Shown: positions 12,191-23,174 of the stretch, piece after piece
Layout: each line of letters begins with the position of its first letter
Numbering within the stretch: position 1 is the first letter of the stretch
DNA from: Malania oleifera
Taxonomy: Eukaryota > Streptophyta > Magnoliopsida > Santalales > Ximeniaceae
DNA length: 64,000 nt
Direction of reading: 5' to 3'
Assembly: GCF_029873635.1 (NCBI RefSeq)
Contig: NC_080418.1
Coordinates: 12,441,562-12,505,561 of the forward strand
The notes under the pieces: model-generated
Database searches by the model: none
What the model was told of the DNA's origin: nothing
Seen by the model: only the letters and a program-made list of their open reading frames with translations
Translations under genes and position numbers: made by a program

Positions 12191-13450
12191 TGTTAGCTTT
12201 GGTGCAATCACAAGAGGGGGGGTGAATTGGATATTTAAAATTTATCGCCTAGGTTAAACTAGATAAACAATATTACTTAACCTAGGGTTTGCTTATGCAA
12301 ATGTAAACCTAATCATTCACAATATAACATACACGTGCAGTAAGTAAATTGCGAGAATGTAAATGAACATACATGATATGTTATCGAGGTTTTTCTAACA
12401 GTGCCTACGTCCCCACCTCTAACTCGCAAACCAGAGGATTCCACTAATAGCTCACTTAAGGGTGGAGCGGCACCGTTTACAACTAGATCAAATTAACATA
12501 GGGCTAACCTCACCTTAACCAAGTCAATTAGCGGGACTGACCTCAACCTACACGCCTTAATAGGACGACGCACCTAGCTTTCCTAACTGGGTCTAAGCCA
12601 ATCTGGGACTATTCTAAGGCTAGTCTCCCTCTTCAGGCCCGTGCCTGGAAATACAATAGATTTGAAATACAATCAAACGGTACAGTGATTGTGCTTTCGT
12701 GTAAAGCAGATATGTACCCAGTTACGCACAGTATAATCAATACACTACCAAAAGATAGGATTTGATAAGCTCGATGTAGTCTAAGTGTTTACTCTCAAAT
12801 ATTTATGCAAAATCAGTGCGTGAGAGTGTAAATGGTATGATCTTTGTGTCAAAATAATATTTCAGTCACAATGCACAAACAAAGATCACAAGCACACTTC
12901 AAATATCTCAACAAATAATATTTCTCAATATAAACCACAAGAAATATTCAAAGATGGTTTGCAAAAATATTTATTTGATCTTTGTATTAAGAAGATATTC
13001 TCAATCAAAAAGTATAGTAACAAAGATCTTCAGCACACAAACAAATATCTCAAAATATTTTTCTCAAGATAAATCACAAGAGATATTTGAAAAACGATTT
13101 GTAAAATATTTTTCGCAACCAAAACTCAATATGAATTCTTGAGTATCGCAATGAAAATGCAAAACTTAGAAGCCCAAGGAAGTTTTCCTATGGAAGGCTT
13201 ATTTATGAAGCCCCCTAGGAGAACTTGTAGCTTACTCTCTATGAAATATAGATCACAAATAAAACAACCAAAAGAGAGTTTAAGCTAGGTGAGATAAGCA
13301 CAAGAATACTCTTACAAGGAGGTATTTGCAATATAAATGAGTAAGAGTAGGAGTTTAAAGCTTGAATATGAAATATGGGTTTTTTGAGATTGAGAGGATT
13401 TTGGCTAATTATATTTGCTAATCTCTTACTAATTATTCCAAATGAGGGGG

Positions 13451-13458
13451 TATATATA
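13451..13458 (-). promoter_or_regulatory. TATA box of the solo LTR
   Basis: Minus-strand CTATATATACCCCC. Similar minus-strand TATA motifs stand at equivalent places in the other SIRE-like LTRs of the window. Confidence 0.5.
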
Positions 13459-13582
13459 GACTACCCTTAAAATATAACCGTTAAGGACATATATGAGATT
13501 ATTAGGAAAGTTTTATTATATTTTAACCTAGTTAATCCCGTTTAAAAATATTAACCACGGTAAAAATTAAGGGACAACCCAA

Positions 13583-14110
13583 GAGGTCTGGTCGACTAGA
13601 AAGGTTTCAGTTGACCAAGTCTTATATGGTTTGGTCGACTAGGGGACTTTTGAACTGAGGTCTTGGTCGACCAGGAGAGAGCGATTTCCCAATTTTCCGA
13701 GTTTCGGTCGACTAGAGCATTTTGAACTGCCTGGTTTGGTCGACCAGACCGCTGGGAATTCTCCCGAGGACCCTTCGGTCGACCAGGTAGTTGGAGAACA
13801 AATGTTCTCGGTCGACCAGATGGTCAACTTTTGACCCAGAAGGGTTTCGATCGACCAGGGCCTTTTGAACTACCAGTTTCGGTCGACCAGTTGGTCAAAC
13901 TTTTGACCCCATGGAGTTTCGGTCGACTAGGGCCTTTGAACTACCTTTGCTGGTCGATCGGGTGGTCAAACTTTGACCCAAGGGAGTTTCGGTCGACTAG
14001 GACCTTTTGAACTACCTTTGCTGGTCGACTGGATGGTCAAACTTTGACCTAGGGTGTCTCGGTTGACCAGGCCAAAATGAACTGGCTTGGCTGGTCGACC
14101 GAAAGTGCAT
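13583..14110 (-). repeat. Subrepeats with GGTCGACCAG palindrome
   Basis: About sixteen imperfect occurrences of GGTCGACCAG or GGTCGACTAG, itself palindromic around GTCGAC, alternate with CTTTTGAACTACC and GGTCAAACTTTTGACCC. Composite period roughly 65 bp. It lies in the transcribed part of the solo LTR. Confidence 0.75.
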
Positions 14111-14545
14111 CATGTGTGCATTTCGGTCCCTTTTCGAAACATATAAGCCCTATTGAAGTGCCTAAAAAATATATATGTGAAAGTGTGTGTATCCTAGGGG
14201 CACTTGAAGTCCAATTTGAAGACACCAAAAAAGTCCGGTGTCGGTCAACCGAAGGTCAACCGAAGGGTGTTCCCTAAGGTCCATCCATGGTCTTGAGCTT
14301 GTCGATCTTACCATGTAGGTAAGGCATTAATTATTACAGACCATGTTCTCCTAATTACTATTACAGACCCAAATAAATGATTAAATTACAATACAACATA
14401 AATAGGGTCTTCAGGTCTTCACTTCATGTGTCGTGTGTGTGCACCATAGGATACGTTCGATCAGTCTTGCACACAAACTCATCAAACCATTAAATATTAG
14501 AGTATTTGTCATAATCAAAATAGGGTATAACCCATAGGGTCAACA

Positions 14546-15615
14546 ATATGCTCACTAGAATGATTCTATAACAATCTTCTAGAGCAATGAATTTTCTAAA
14601 GAAGAAAGTGAGAAATAATTTATGCTCCCTTTCAAAAAGATTTTTCAAAGAGAAAAAAAGAAAGAGTAAAAAATTTAAGCACAAAATATTTTGGGAGGAT
14701 TTATTATCTAAGAATTAGTTTAAAAATGAGTAATGAAGGGGTATTTATACACTTTTTCAAAATATAACCGTTCGGGGACACAAAGGGTATTTTAAATTTG
14801 TTTGATTAAAAATTAAACATCTTTTAGCACAGAAAAATAGTCAAACCCGAGAGGGTCAGCTGACCAAGGGCTTCGTTGATCCGTTGGCCTTTGTAAAAAA
14901 TTCAAATTTTTGGGCAAGGTCGGTTGACCATGGAAGGCACCTGTTGGTTGGCCAAAGGCAATTTTGATCCATTCGTTTGTTCGGTCGGCTAGCCTTAAAA
15001 GTCATTCGGCTGAGTGAACAATGATGGTCGGCTTGGGCTATCCTGTTTTAAAATGGCTAGTCGGCCAAGGCTTTCTAAACAGGCTTGTGAATAGGGTTGC
15101 TCGGCTGGCCCTTTAAAGCCTTCGTGAGGCTGGTCGCCTAGGCTTCCTCAATCCACGTTAAACTCCTAGGTTGGTTGGCTGATGCATTTAAAATGAAAGA
15201 TGGTCGGTTGACCGAGATAAGTAAAAACCTCAAGTTTTGCCCTAATTTGACCTCAAAGTTATTCCAAAAACCTTTGTATGATTTAAACTTTTAAGAAAAA
15301 AGAATTTTTTATTTAAGCTTAGGTGCTCTAAGGTCTGTCTAAGGTCATTTGATCTTTTAATCATATCATGCAAATCTTGCATTAATACAAATATTTCTAA
15401 ACAAAATGCAATTACAAATCAAATAGAAAATGTCTTCTTCTTTACTCTTCTGATGAAATACGCCAGGTTCAGATGGTCTTTAAGTCCTTGAGGCTTCCAT
15501 TTTCTTTCCCTTATGTATGTGCTAAAACGTAAACCTGCTCAAGCACTTAAAAAAACACATAAGATGTTTGTGCTTTGTCAGCGTCAAAATAGGGATCAGA
15601 ATCAAAAAGTCAACA
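14546..15615 (-). repeat. SIRE/copia-like LTR fragment, right piece
   Basis: Continues the fragment at 12056-12190 and aligns with 59448-60493. The end GTCAACA at 15615 is followed by ATCTCCCCCTTT, the complement of a polypurine tract, so this is the 3' LTR of a minus-strand element. A minus-strand TATA motif (GTATAAATACCCC) lies at 14740-14750. The part 14860-15210 holds degenerate GGTCGGCTG-type subrepeats comparable to 59755-60120. Confidence 0.75.
14742..14750 (-). promoter_or_regulatory. TATA box of the SIRE-like LTR copy
   Basis: Minus-strand GTATAAATAC; the equivalent position in the second copy is 59643-59652. Confidence 0.5.
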
Positions 15616-17835
15616 ATCTCCCCCTTTATGATGATGACAAACACATAAGAGTAAAATATGTTAAGCTTAAAAAGGCTCCCCCTAACAATATGCATAATTG
15701 AAAAAATATAAGCAATGTAGCTCAATCATATTCACGAAGGAAGACATTTTACATCTTATACATTTAGTTTTGACAATGAAGCACAATAAAACTCAGATAT
15801 TTACCCGCCAAAAAAAATTTCCCTTTTGGCATAAAATCATTTATCATTTTGCTCATAAAATTCTCCCCATTTTGATATTAGCAAAAAGGTTAAGTTAAGT
15901 ATAAAACCAATTGGAGCATTAAAAAAATCAGCTTAAGAGAATTCCTTATTTTTAACTCAACAAGTGGGCATAAAAATTTATCGCTTGTTAAAAAAAGAAG
16001 CAAATAGTTTTAAAACTATTTGATTTCAAAATTGGGCATAGCAAATAGTTTTATTTCTATTTAAAATGATTTGGCATTTTTTAACACAAAACAGTATAGC
16101 TCGTCATTTAAGACAAAAAAAATGACATGATAAGCTTGGTTAGACCAGAAATGTCCTTAAACCATTGCAGTTTAAATATTAAATAAGACCCGTAAAAGAT
16201 TTGAGTTTAAAACATACGACATAGGATAACAAGGGTAGGTTTGAGCATAAAAATGGTCTAATTAATTCACATGTATTTCATATGTAATCAATGAACCAGT
16301 TATTCAATGCCCCAAAAAAAAATTTAATATATATAAGCTTCATGACACAAAAATTTTGCATAACAGTCCTAATAGCACATGTCATGAATTTCATTAAGCA
16401 CACTAGCAAGCAAGAGATGAGATATATTTTAGTTTTGAAACTCTCTTGCCAAAGAAAATTTTCCCTTTAAGATATTTCAAATAAGAACAAGGGACAAATG
16501 CTTGCTGAAAAAAGAAAATTTAAAGATTATGCAAGTTCATTTTTTTTTTTTTGGTAGTCATTTAAGCACATAATAAAATTAGACCAGAAAAATACAACCA
16601 TATAGATCATAAGGATATGACAATTTAAGAAATGAACCATCTCTTTGGGATACTGAAATTTTAGTAATGATTTTCATTTATTTGTGTAATTGGTATGTTC
16701 TTTTTTTTTTTTCAGTACTTTAATGAATAAAATTTTATGATTAAATTTCATTCAAGATTACTTGGTAATGCATTTAAAAAGTCATAGAAACAAATTCAAA
16801 TGTTTCCATAGTAGTTCTTTCAACTTCTAGAAGGTAGAGGGAAATGATAAATAAGAAAAAAAAAAGTATATAAAAAAATCTCACAAAATAAAGCATGCGT
16901 GTTTCAAAAGTATGAAGTTGAAACATTTAATTTAAATTTGTATTGATTTGAGAAAATATCATATATATCAAAACCATGATATCAGATAAATCATCCTCTT
17001 ATTAAAGCAATAACCTTCATACAAATATTTGTCCAAGCTACAAAAAGTGACTCTACAACAAATACTCTTGGTCATGACCTATATACTTTTTAACAATAAA
17101 AGCAGCGTACATACATATAGCTCTAAAAGGCCTACATTATAATTTGATTTCCGTTCAATGAAAATAATTCTTAGCCATGCTGTAGTTCATTAACGTTTCA
17201 AATTCATCAACTTTATATTATTTTTAAATACACTATGGACTAATAAATTAACTTAAAATAGCTTATTTATTCTATACATGTATTATCATCAATTATGGAG
17301 ACTTGCTCACATCATATTTTAATTTTAAATTTGTTGTCAGTTTGATTTTCAGGCATAATGTCCTTTTCATTCTTCGTTTTCTTCAATTCTAAAAGCCCTA
17401 TTAGCTTGTATCGATCTTTTCGTGATATTTGTTAAAGGTCGAGGGAAAAAAAGCTGTGGGTAAAATAAACTCGCCACATATTTTATTTTAAGATGCAACA
17501 TTCCCGATTTTAAAAATTAGATTACAATTACAATGCCATTACGTGTTTGTGATAAATATTTTTCACTTGTTAAGAGCAATGGATAAAAATGAAGTCAACA
17601 ATTACATTTTGAAATATCACATTAGATGTTTTCAATTAGAACCCCAAGTTGGGTGAAAAATGCTATATCAGATAGGAGATCAGCTATCTTTCAATTTTTT
17701 ATTTTTTTTATTTTGGAACGAATTCAATTGGCCTATAATGAAATTTTTTTTTTTAAATCTACTTTTCTTTCAATCTATGAGGACAAATTTTACTAAAAAA
17801 AAAATTTCCACTAAAATCTTGAGCAATATTGGAAT
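15616..17835 (-). mobile_element. Non-coding interior of the SIRE-like unit, copy 1
   Basis: Begins with the polypurine-tract complement ATCTCCCCCT and aligns by eye with 60494-62665 over its whole length. It lacks open frames above about 70 codons and shows no integrase or RT motif, so the element is non-autonomous. AT-rich. The homology stops near 17830 (AGCAATATTGG), where a CACTA fragment begins. Confidence 0.7.
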
Positions 17836-18295
17836 GCAAACACGAATTATGGGTTTGCAGAAGAAGAAGAAGAAGAAAAAGAAGAAAGAGAAGAACAATC
17901 CAAGAACAACAAGAAGAACAAGAACAAGAACTGTTAGATCCGACTGAGGAGCTTTGGTGAGCCTTAGTAAGCAACGACAGCGGGATGAGGAGCAGCTCTG
18001 GCGAGTGGTGGCGGCGGCAACCGTCACTAATAATTGACTGGTTTTTCTGAGAATAGTTTTCGAGCTAAAAGTTGTTTTTCGCGATGGTTTGAGTATAAAA
18101 ACTGGTTTTTCCTAACAACAGTTTTAGTGACGGTTTGAAAACTGTCATTACTGTGCAATTTTAGTGACGAAATTAAAACCATCACTAATACTTTCGTCAC
18201 TAAAAACTAGTTTTTTTCTAATGAAGTATTAGTAACGGCTTTGTATTAGTCATGAGGGTTTAAAACCATCACTAATAACCTTATTTTTTGTGGTG
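17836..18295 (-). mobile_element. Truncated CACTA transposon end
   Basis: Read on the minus strand the segment starts CACCACAAAAAATAAGG, a one-base variant of the CACTACAAAAAA terminus of the full element at 41389. It continues with subterminal units such as TAGTGACGAAAGTATTAGTG (18185-18210, complement), then a GC-rich leader (17950-18020) and a GAA/CAAGAA run (17860-17935). The order (terminus, subterminal repeats, GC-rich exon-like leader) mirrors the left end of the full element. The other terminus is missing. Confidence 0.65.
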
Positions 18296-18482
18296 ATAGG
18301 TATATTTAATTGCTTCGGTGTAAAATATTTAGTGAATAAGCTTCTATTGCTTTTAAAAAGTGAAAAGATGAATTTTTTTTTTTCTGTATATTTCTTAGCA
18401 TCAAATGGTCACAGGTCGGCCAATTTTGAAAGAATTCTACCCTTGATAAAGTCTTAAGTTGCTAAAAAAAAAAAAGTACATA
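18296..18482. other. Unassigned spacer downstream of the GRAS pseudogene
   Basis: AT-rich spacer between the CACTA fragment and the extended GRAS reading frame. I see no feature in it. Confidence 0.4.
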
Positions 18483-20517
18483 TCAACACTCCTGAGGAGA
18501 AACCCAACATGAAATAGCAAACAAAAATCAGTCTTTCCATCCTTGCAGCATCCAATGACCGTCTTCCTTGATCGTAAAATCCTTGTGGTAGCCAACTTTA
18601 GCGTTATTCCTCAGTGTTCTTGTGATTTCCTTGTCCAATGGGAGCGGCCTAAATCCCATGTTCATATTTAGAATTTGCCGATGCTTGTATGTCATACACC
18701 TTAGAATTCTATCTGAACCCTCACATCCTACAATATTCATAATATCTCGTCCACAAATTTGTTCCTCATATTGCAGCCACTTTGGAAATTTACAAGTCAA
18801 GTTGGTATCCAAGATATCAAAAACTGATGAGTAGAAGAAAAGAGTTTCACGGAAGCATGTAACAAAAAAGGAATCATTGCAGGATCCATTAATTATACCA
18901 TGGATGAAAATATGTGGATTTATCTCTTGAATTAATTTTATAACAGTATCCCTTGGAGAATTCACCATAACTGACTCATTAAGTAGATATTCAAGTCAGT
19001 ATTGCGAATTAACAACAATCACATCATTTCTCCTAATTTTGATGTCTTCAATTTTGATAGTTTCCCATTTCTTTGCTATAGCATTATACTCAAATGGAAC
19101 ATTAAATTGCTCACAATATTTTGCCAAACGATGCCCAGTGTCCTCAACTAATTTTTTTGGCCGAAAACCAGACTGAGGGAACTCTATTCCTGTGATGCGA
19201 AGCTTAGGAGGCTTACTGAATCTAGTTGAGAGATCTTCAATAAATGCAGGCCATTGAAATCCATATAAAATACCAAAATCTATAATATGTAGTGTCCTTG
19301 TATTCTCAACTAAATTTAAAATGTTTTTGCTCGCAAAATCAAAGTTGATCCTCTTGAATGGACATGCCAACATAATGGTTTCGTAAGCTTTCAACGTATC
19401 AGAAAGATTAACTGATGGCTTCTTGGAAGACAACGCAGCATAAATTTGAGATCCACTTCCAATCATGCGTGCTTCAAGACCATTGGCAAAATAGTGGGCA
19501 ATTCTTTGAGACGCACAGCCAAAAGGAGAAGAATGTTGCCTAATCTTCTTTAGCAGTTCATTTTCAGTTACGATATCGTTAATGGCGATAGCTCGTGCAC
19601 AAAGAATAAGGAGTTTTCGCAAGTTCGCTACTTCTTTATTTTGCGTTTTCTTTGTTTGACTATTCTTGGCATTAAATATGCTTATTTCCCCTTTCTCCAC
19701 CGATAACTTGTTTGCTCCATTTTGTGAAACTTCATTAGAAGTACGCATAACATGCTTCTCATGCTCGTCAAGACAGAGAAAAAGCATATCAAATGTCTCT
19801 GACAAGTCATCCTCTTCCGTATCACAAATTGTTAACTGCTTGCCACCCCTTCCTTCTTCCATATGATCACCATCCTTTCTACGAATATCTTTCTTTCCCC
19901 CTACACCATTAAATAGAAAATCCCTCTCATTCTTCTCAACCTCATTCTCTGGAGTGTCATCCATTGACATTGGAGGCAACTCATTGTTTTCGAAATCGAT
20001 GATTGAAAGATTTTGACAAGGGAAGGATTTTTTAACTTCCTCTACACCACTTCTAAACTCTACTGTCATGGGCTCTCCAATAGAATGGTGAGAATTGCTG
20101 GAAAGAAGTATACTTACAGAAGAGTGTGTCACCCCATCAAAGCTCCCACCCAAGCGAGGCATTGTTGAAGTGGACAACAATACCTTGTCACACATAGTAT
20201 TACAATTATTGCAATTGTAATTACAAGAAAATTTACCTGGGTAGCAAATTGTGTGTTGGTTCGGTGAAGGAGGATACTTTGTACCCAGAACTTCATACAA
20301 TGATTCCTCGACATCTTGGAGAGCCGAAGAGTCGACGAACATACTTGCCTTCTGTTCTATGTCATCGCTCATAAGCATCTCCACTATGTCCTTAAAAACA
20401 TAATTAGATGAGTCAGAGTCATCTTGAGAGTCTGTCTCCGTTGGTTCCACCGTTGAAGGTAGAACCAGATAACCTGGGTCTCGCTTCGGTTAAAAAGAAG
20501 GACAATCCTTAGAGTTG
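18483..20517 (-). pseudogene. GRAS-family transcription regulator pseudogene (LISCL type), main part
   Basis: The frame 20517 to 18483 encodes a Scarecrow-like protein of the LISCL subfamily (SCL9/14/33-like). Visible parts: the acidic N-terminal block with a YPPSPNQ motif; leucine heptad I from LRKLLILCARAI; VHIID as LHIIDFGILYGFQWP; leucine heptad II around FNVPFEYNAIAKKWETIKI; PFYRE as FFVTCFRETLFFYSSVFDIL; SAW ending HWMLQGWK. No intron is needed. In-frame stops: TAA at 20490, TGA at 18996 and TGA at 18528, after which the frame continues to 18483 with the usual FAISCW ending. Both TGAs stand where family members have arginine, so CGA-to-TGA change at CpG is likely. No ATG opens this part; the 5' end lies beyond the inserted chromovirus at 27396-27446. 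Confidence 0.9.
20513..20517. repeat. Target-site duplication AGTTG, left copy
   Basis: Identical to 27396-27400 on the other side of the chromovirus. It lies inside the GRAS reading frame. Confidence 0.95.
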
Positions 20518-21384
20518 TGTAACGTCCCTCAATTTCTTAACATAAAATATCACATACTAAATAAAATGGTCAACCCGAACCCGTGGGTAGCGGGGACACC
20601 TGTCATACACAGCGGAAAACCTAGCAGCAGTACACATAAAATCTCAAACATCCAGTCATAAAATATAATACCAGAGCATTCTATACATCCTCACATACAT
20701 CCAAATATCTCTAGGGTCAAACACAAAATAATTCTAACCCTAGTACAAAATCTTACCCTTCTCACAGGGTAATCTCACTAGCTCAACGGCGGTCTTGACC
20801 CGCCGGTCTCTCAGGGACTCCTGAAAAATGTAATAATATTGGGGGTGAGACACTTCTCAGTAAGGGAAAATAAACTAAATACAACTGTGTGGCAACATGA
20901 ATATTTAATGCATTTATACGTATATAGTACATTTCATAATTCCATAAACATCATCATATCGTACTGGGTAAACATATATTTTCACATCTATTAATAATTC
21001 ATATCATACATAAAATCATTTGTTATAACTGTAGTACTGAAAATAAACACAGGATGAATAGCTAGCTAGTGTCATGTATTACCCCCCATGACGGGTTGTG
21101 CAGCCCGAAGGCGGGACCCGACAATGGCTGGCCGACCACTGCCGAATCAAATATGTCTGTAAGTACGATGAGCCCGCCACACCCTGGTCCGGACTGCCAG
21201 GTGGACGTCCACACTCTACTGAAAGTCACATCGACTATCCATCTCCCATCCCCTCGTGGGACGGTAGCACTAATAAGGCCTCGTGCCAAAATGAACCCAT
21301 AGCTACGGTACCGAGCTCCTGGTCTGAACTAAACTAACATCCTGGTTATGAAAACATATAATACATGATCATACATAACATCAT

Positions 21385-21560
21385 TACGGCCTCGTGCCGA
21401 AAACATAGATACGGCCTCGCGCCGAAATCATACATATGGCCTCGCGCCAATAATATAAATACGGCCTCGTGCCGATAGCATAGATTCGGCCTTGTGCCGA
21501 TAACATAAATACATGGCCTCGCGCCAACAACATAAATACGGCCTCGTGCTGATAACATAA
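21385..21560. repeat. GC-rich inverted-repeat subunits in the LTR
   Basis: About eight units of roughly 25-35 bp contain CGGCCTCGTGCCGA or CGGCCTCGCGCCGA, each a small inverted repeat (CGGC/GCCG), separated by AAYATAHATA. The identical array in the other LTR lies at 25874-26049. Confidence 0.85.
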
Positions 21561-22644
21561 ATATATATACTGAAAATACATCATTAATCACAACATAACT
21601 CATATTTCCATAAATGCTTGGTTCGTAAAATCTTTCACATCATAATACATTTCACATAAAATAATATTCATGCCACACATATGCTGTTAAAAGTCATACT
21701 TCATATTCTAAAAACGTGAATTATTTACATCTCATACATACATATACATTTTAATCATCATAGCAGTATTTTTCCCAATCGTACATTTCATGCGTAATAC
21801 ACAATATAACATATGCTTTTCTGAAAATAAATTTACTCATAATCAATAATAATTTGTATGAAAAATTACTGTTTTAGTTTATTCCCTTACCTGGCTATCG
21901 AGAAATTCCTTAGGACCCAAATCCTATGCCCTTAGCGCCCGAAATTCAACTCCTGAAATTTACACTTTTCCCCAGATTAATTAATCTATTTCTCCAAAAT
22001 AATACTCATCTAGCCTTCCTTAGGCTCCATATACCTCAAATTAATATTTAAACTATTATTTAATATCCCTACTTAATTTTTCCAAATTTTACCTGCGGGT
22101 CCCAAAATTACACCCGCGGCGCTCACCCGAGCCCTAAATTTCAGAAATCCTATTTCAGTTGCAGATGCTTAATATTTTAGCATTTCTAAATTAATGCTAA
22201 TTAATTAAAAATAAGCCCCTTAATAATCGCCGCACCCCAAATTTGGAGTTTTGGCCCGACACCCCCACGAGAATTCCGTCCCACTAGACTTGTAGAGAAT
22301 CATCCCTAGATTCTCGTGGTGGTGTCCGTTCGTCAATTGGGCTTATATTTTACAAGAAATTAAAGAAAAAGGGGGAAATGGCTTACCCCAGGGAATATGC
22401 CTACGCCGCTCCTATCACCGATCCGCTTCGGTAGAAATGACGGCAGCAGCGAATGGAGTCCAGTGGTATCTTCGGATTTTCGATCGGGCAAAAATCCGTC
22501 ACGAAATTGAGGAGAGAGGGAGAGAGAATGAGAGGAGAGAGTGAGAGCTCAGAGAGTTACAGAGAAAGAAAAGAAAAGAAAAGAAAAGAACAGAATGGAG
22601 AAGAAGAAAGGTGGGGGGGGGGGGCGTGAATCATATTTGAGAAG

Positions 22645-22675
22645 TCACCTGAAGCTTCTTTGAAGCTTCAGGTGA
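22645..22675. repeat. Perfect 14-bp-arm hairpin in the LTR
   Basis: TCACCTGAAGCTTC, loop TTT, then GAAGCTTCAGGTGA. The second LTR carries the same hairpin at 27132-27162. Read on the element's strand it lies in U3, upstream of a homopurine/homopyrimidine stretch. Confidence 0.9.
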
Positions 22676-22909
22676 TTATAATAATAATAATAATATATTT
22701 AATTAATATTAATAATAATATAATTTTATTAATAAAATAAAAATAAATTTTAATTAATTATTTTTTTCTTTTTCTTTTAAAATCTGATTAATTAATTAAT
22801 TAATTAATATTTTTTTTTTAATTTTTTAAATTTAATTTTTTTTTTAAATTTAATTTTTTTTTGGAAATCAATCCGCCAATCTTTTATATATCTTTTTGGG
22901 ATTTTTACA

Positions 22910-22920
22910 TTCTCCCCTCC
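22910..22920 (-). other. Polypurine tract of the chromovirus
   Basis: Minus-strand GGAGGGGAGAA abuts the 3' LTR. Confidence 0.8.
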
Positions 22921-23174
22921 TTATAAAAATTTCGTCCTCGAAATTTGTCATTCCTCTATTTCCCTTCCTTAGCGAAAACACTTCTTATTTTTATTAATTA
23001 CCCTCACTTATGGCGGAGGAATACCGTGGTTACAATGAGGGCTCTGAGAGATTACAACTATTCAAAATTCTCTCAAAACCATTCACGTTTCAAAACTAAA
23101 ACTCTATCTATCTCACGTTACACTATGCAAATAAAAAAAAACAACACTATTCCATTCACTTGACTGGCTCAGCT

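Larger units (their letters stand above)
12191..14545 (-). repeat. Solo LTR, SIRE/copia-like
   Basis: The 2355-bp segment has TG...CA ends (TGTTAGCTTTGG ... GGGTCAACA) and is flanked on both sides by ATATG (12186-12190 and 14546-14550), a perfect 5-bp TSD. Removing it with one TSD copy restores the sequence seen at 59440-59470. On the minus strand it starts TGTTGACCCTATGGG and carries TTTTGATTATGACAAA; its other end reads CCAATTCACCCCCCCTCTTG. Both recall SIRE/Maximus-type copia LTRs (recalled, not searched). No internal coding region, so it is a solo LTR left by LTR-LTR recombination. Confidence 0.85.
20518..22909 (-). repeat. 3' LTR of the chromovirus
   Basis: Begins TGTAACGTCCCTC and ends GGGATTTTTACA on the plus strand. 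Contains the GC-rich CGGCCTCGTGCCGA subrepeats (21385-21560), a perfect hairpin (22645-22675), a homopurine stretch (22500-22620) and AT-rich low-complexity DNA (22675-22870). Open frames inside occur in both LTR copies and are not genes. Confidence 0.93.

Noticed and set aside
17860..17940. Possible Lys-rich coding exon (GAA/AAG run)
   Set aside because: Simple-sequence purine tract in a truncated CACTA leader.
21062..21603. Set of 66-85-codon frames repeated at 25551-26092
   Set aside because: Identical because they sit in the two LTRs; GC-rich subrepeats keep frames open by chance.
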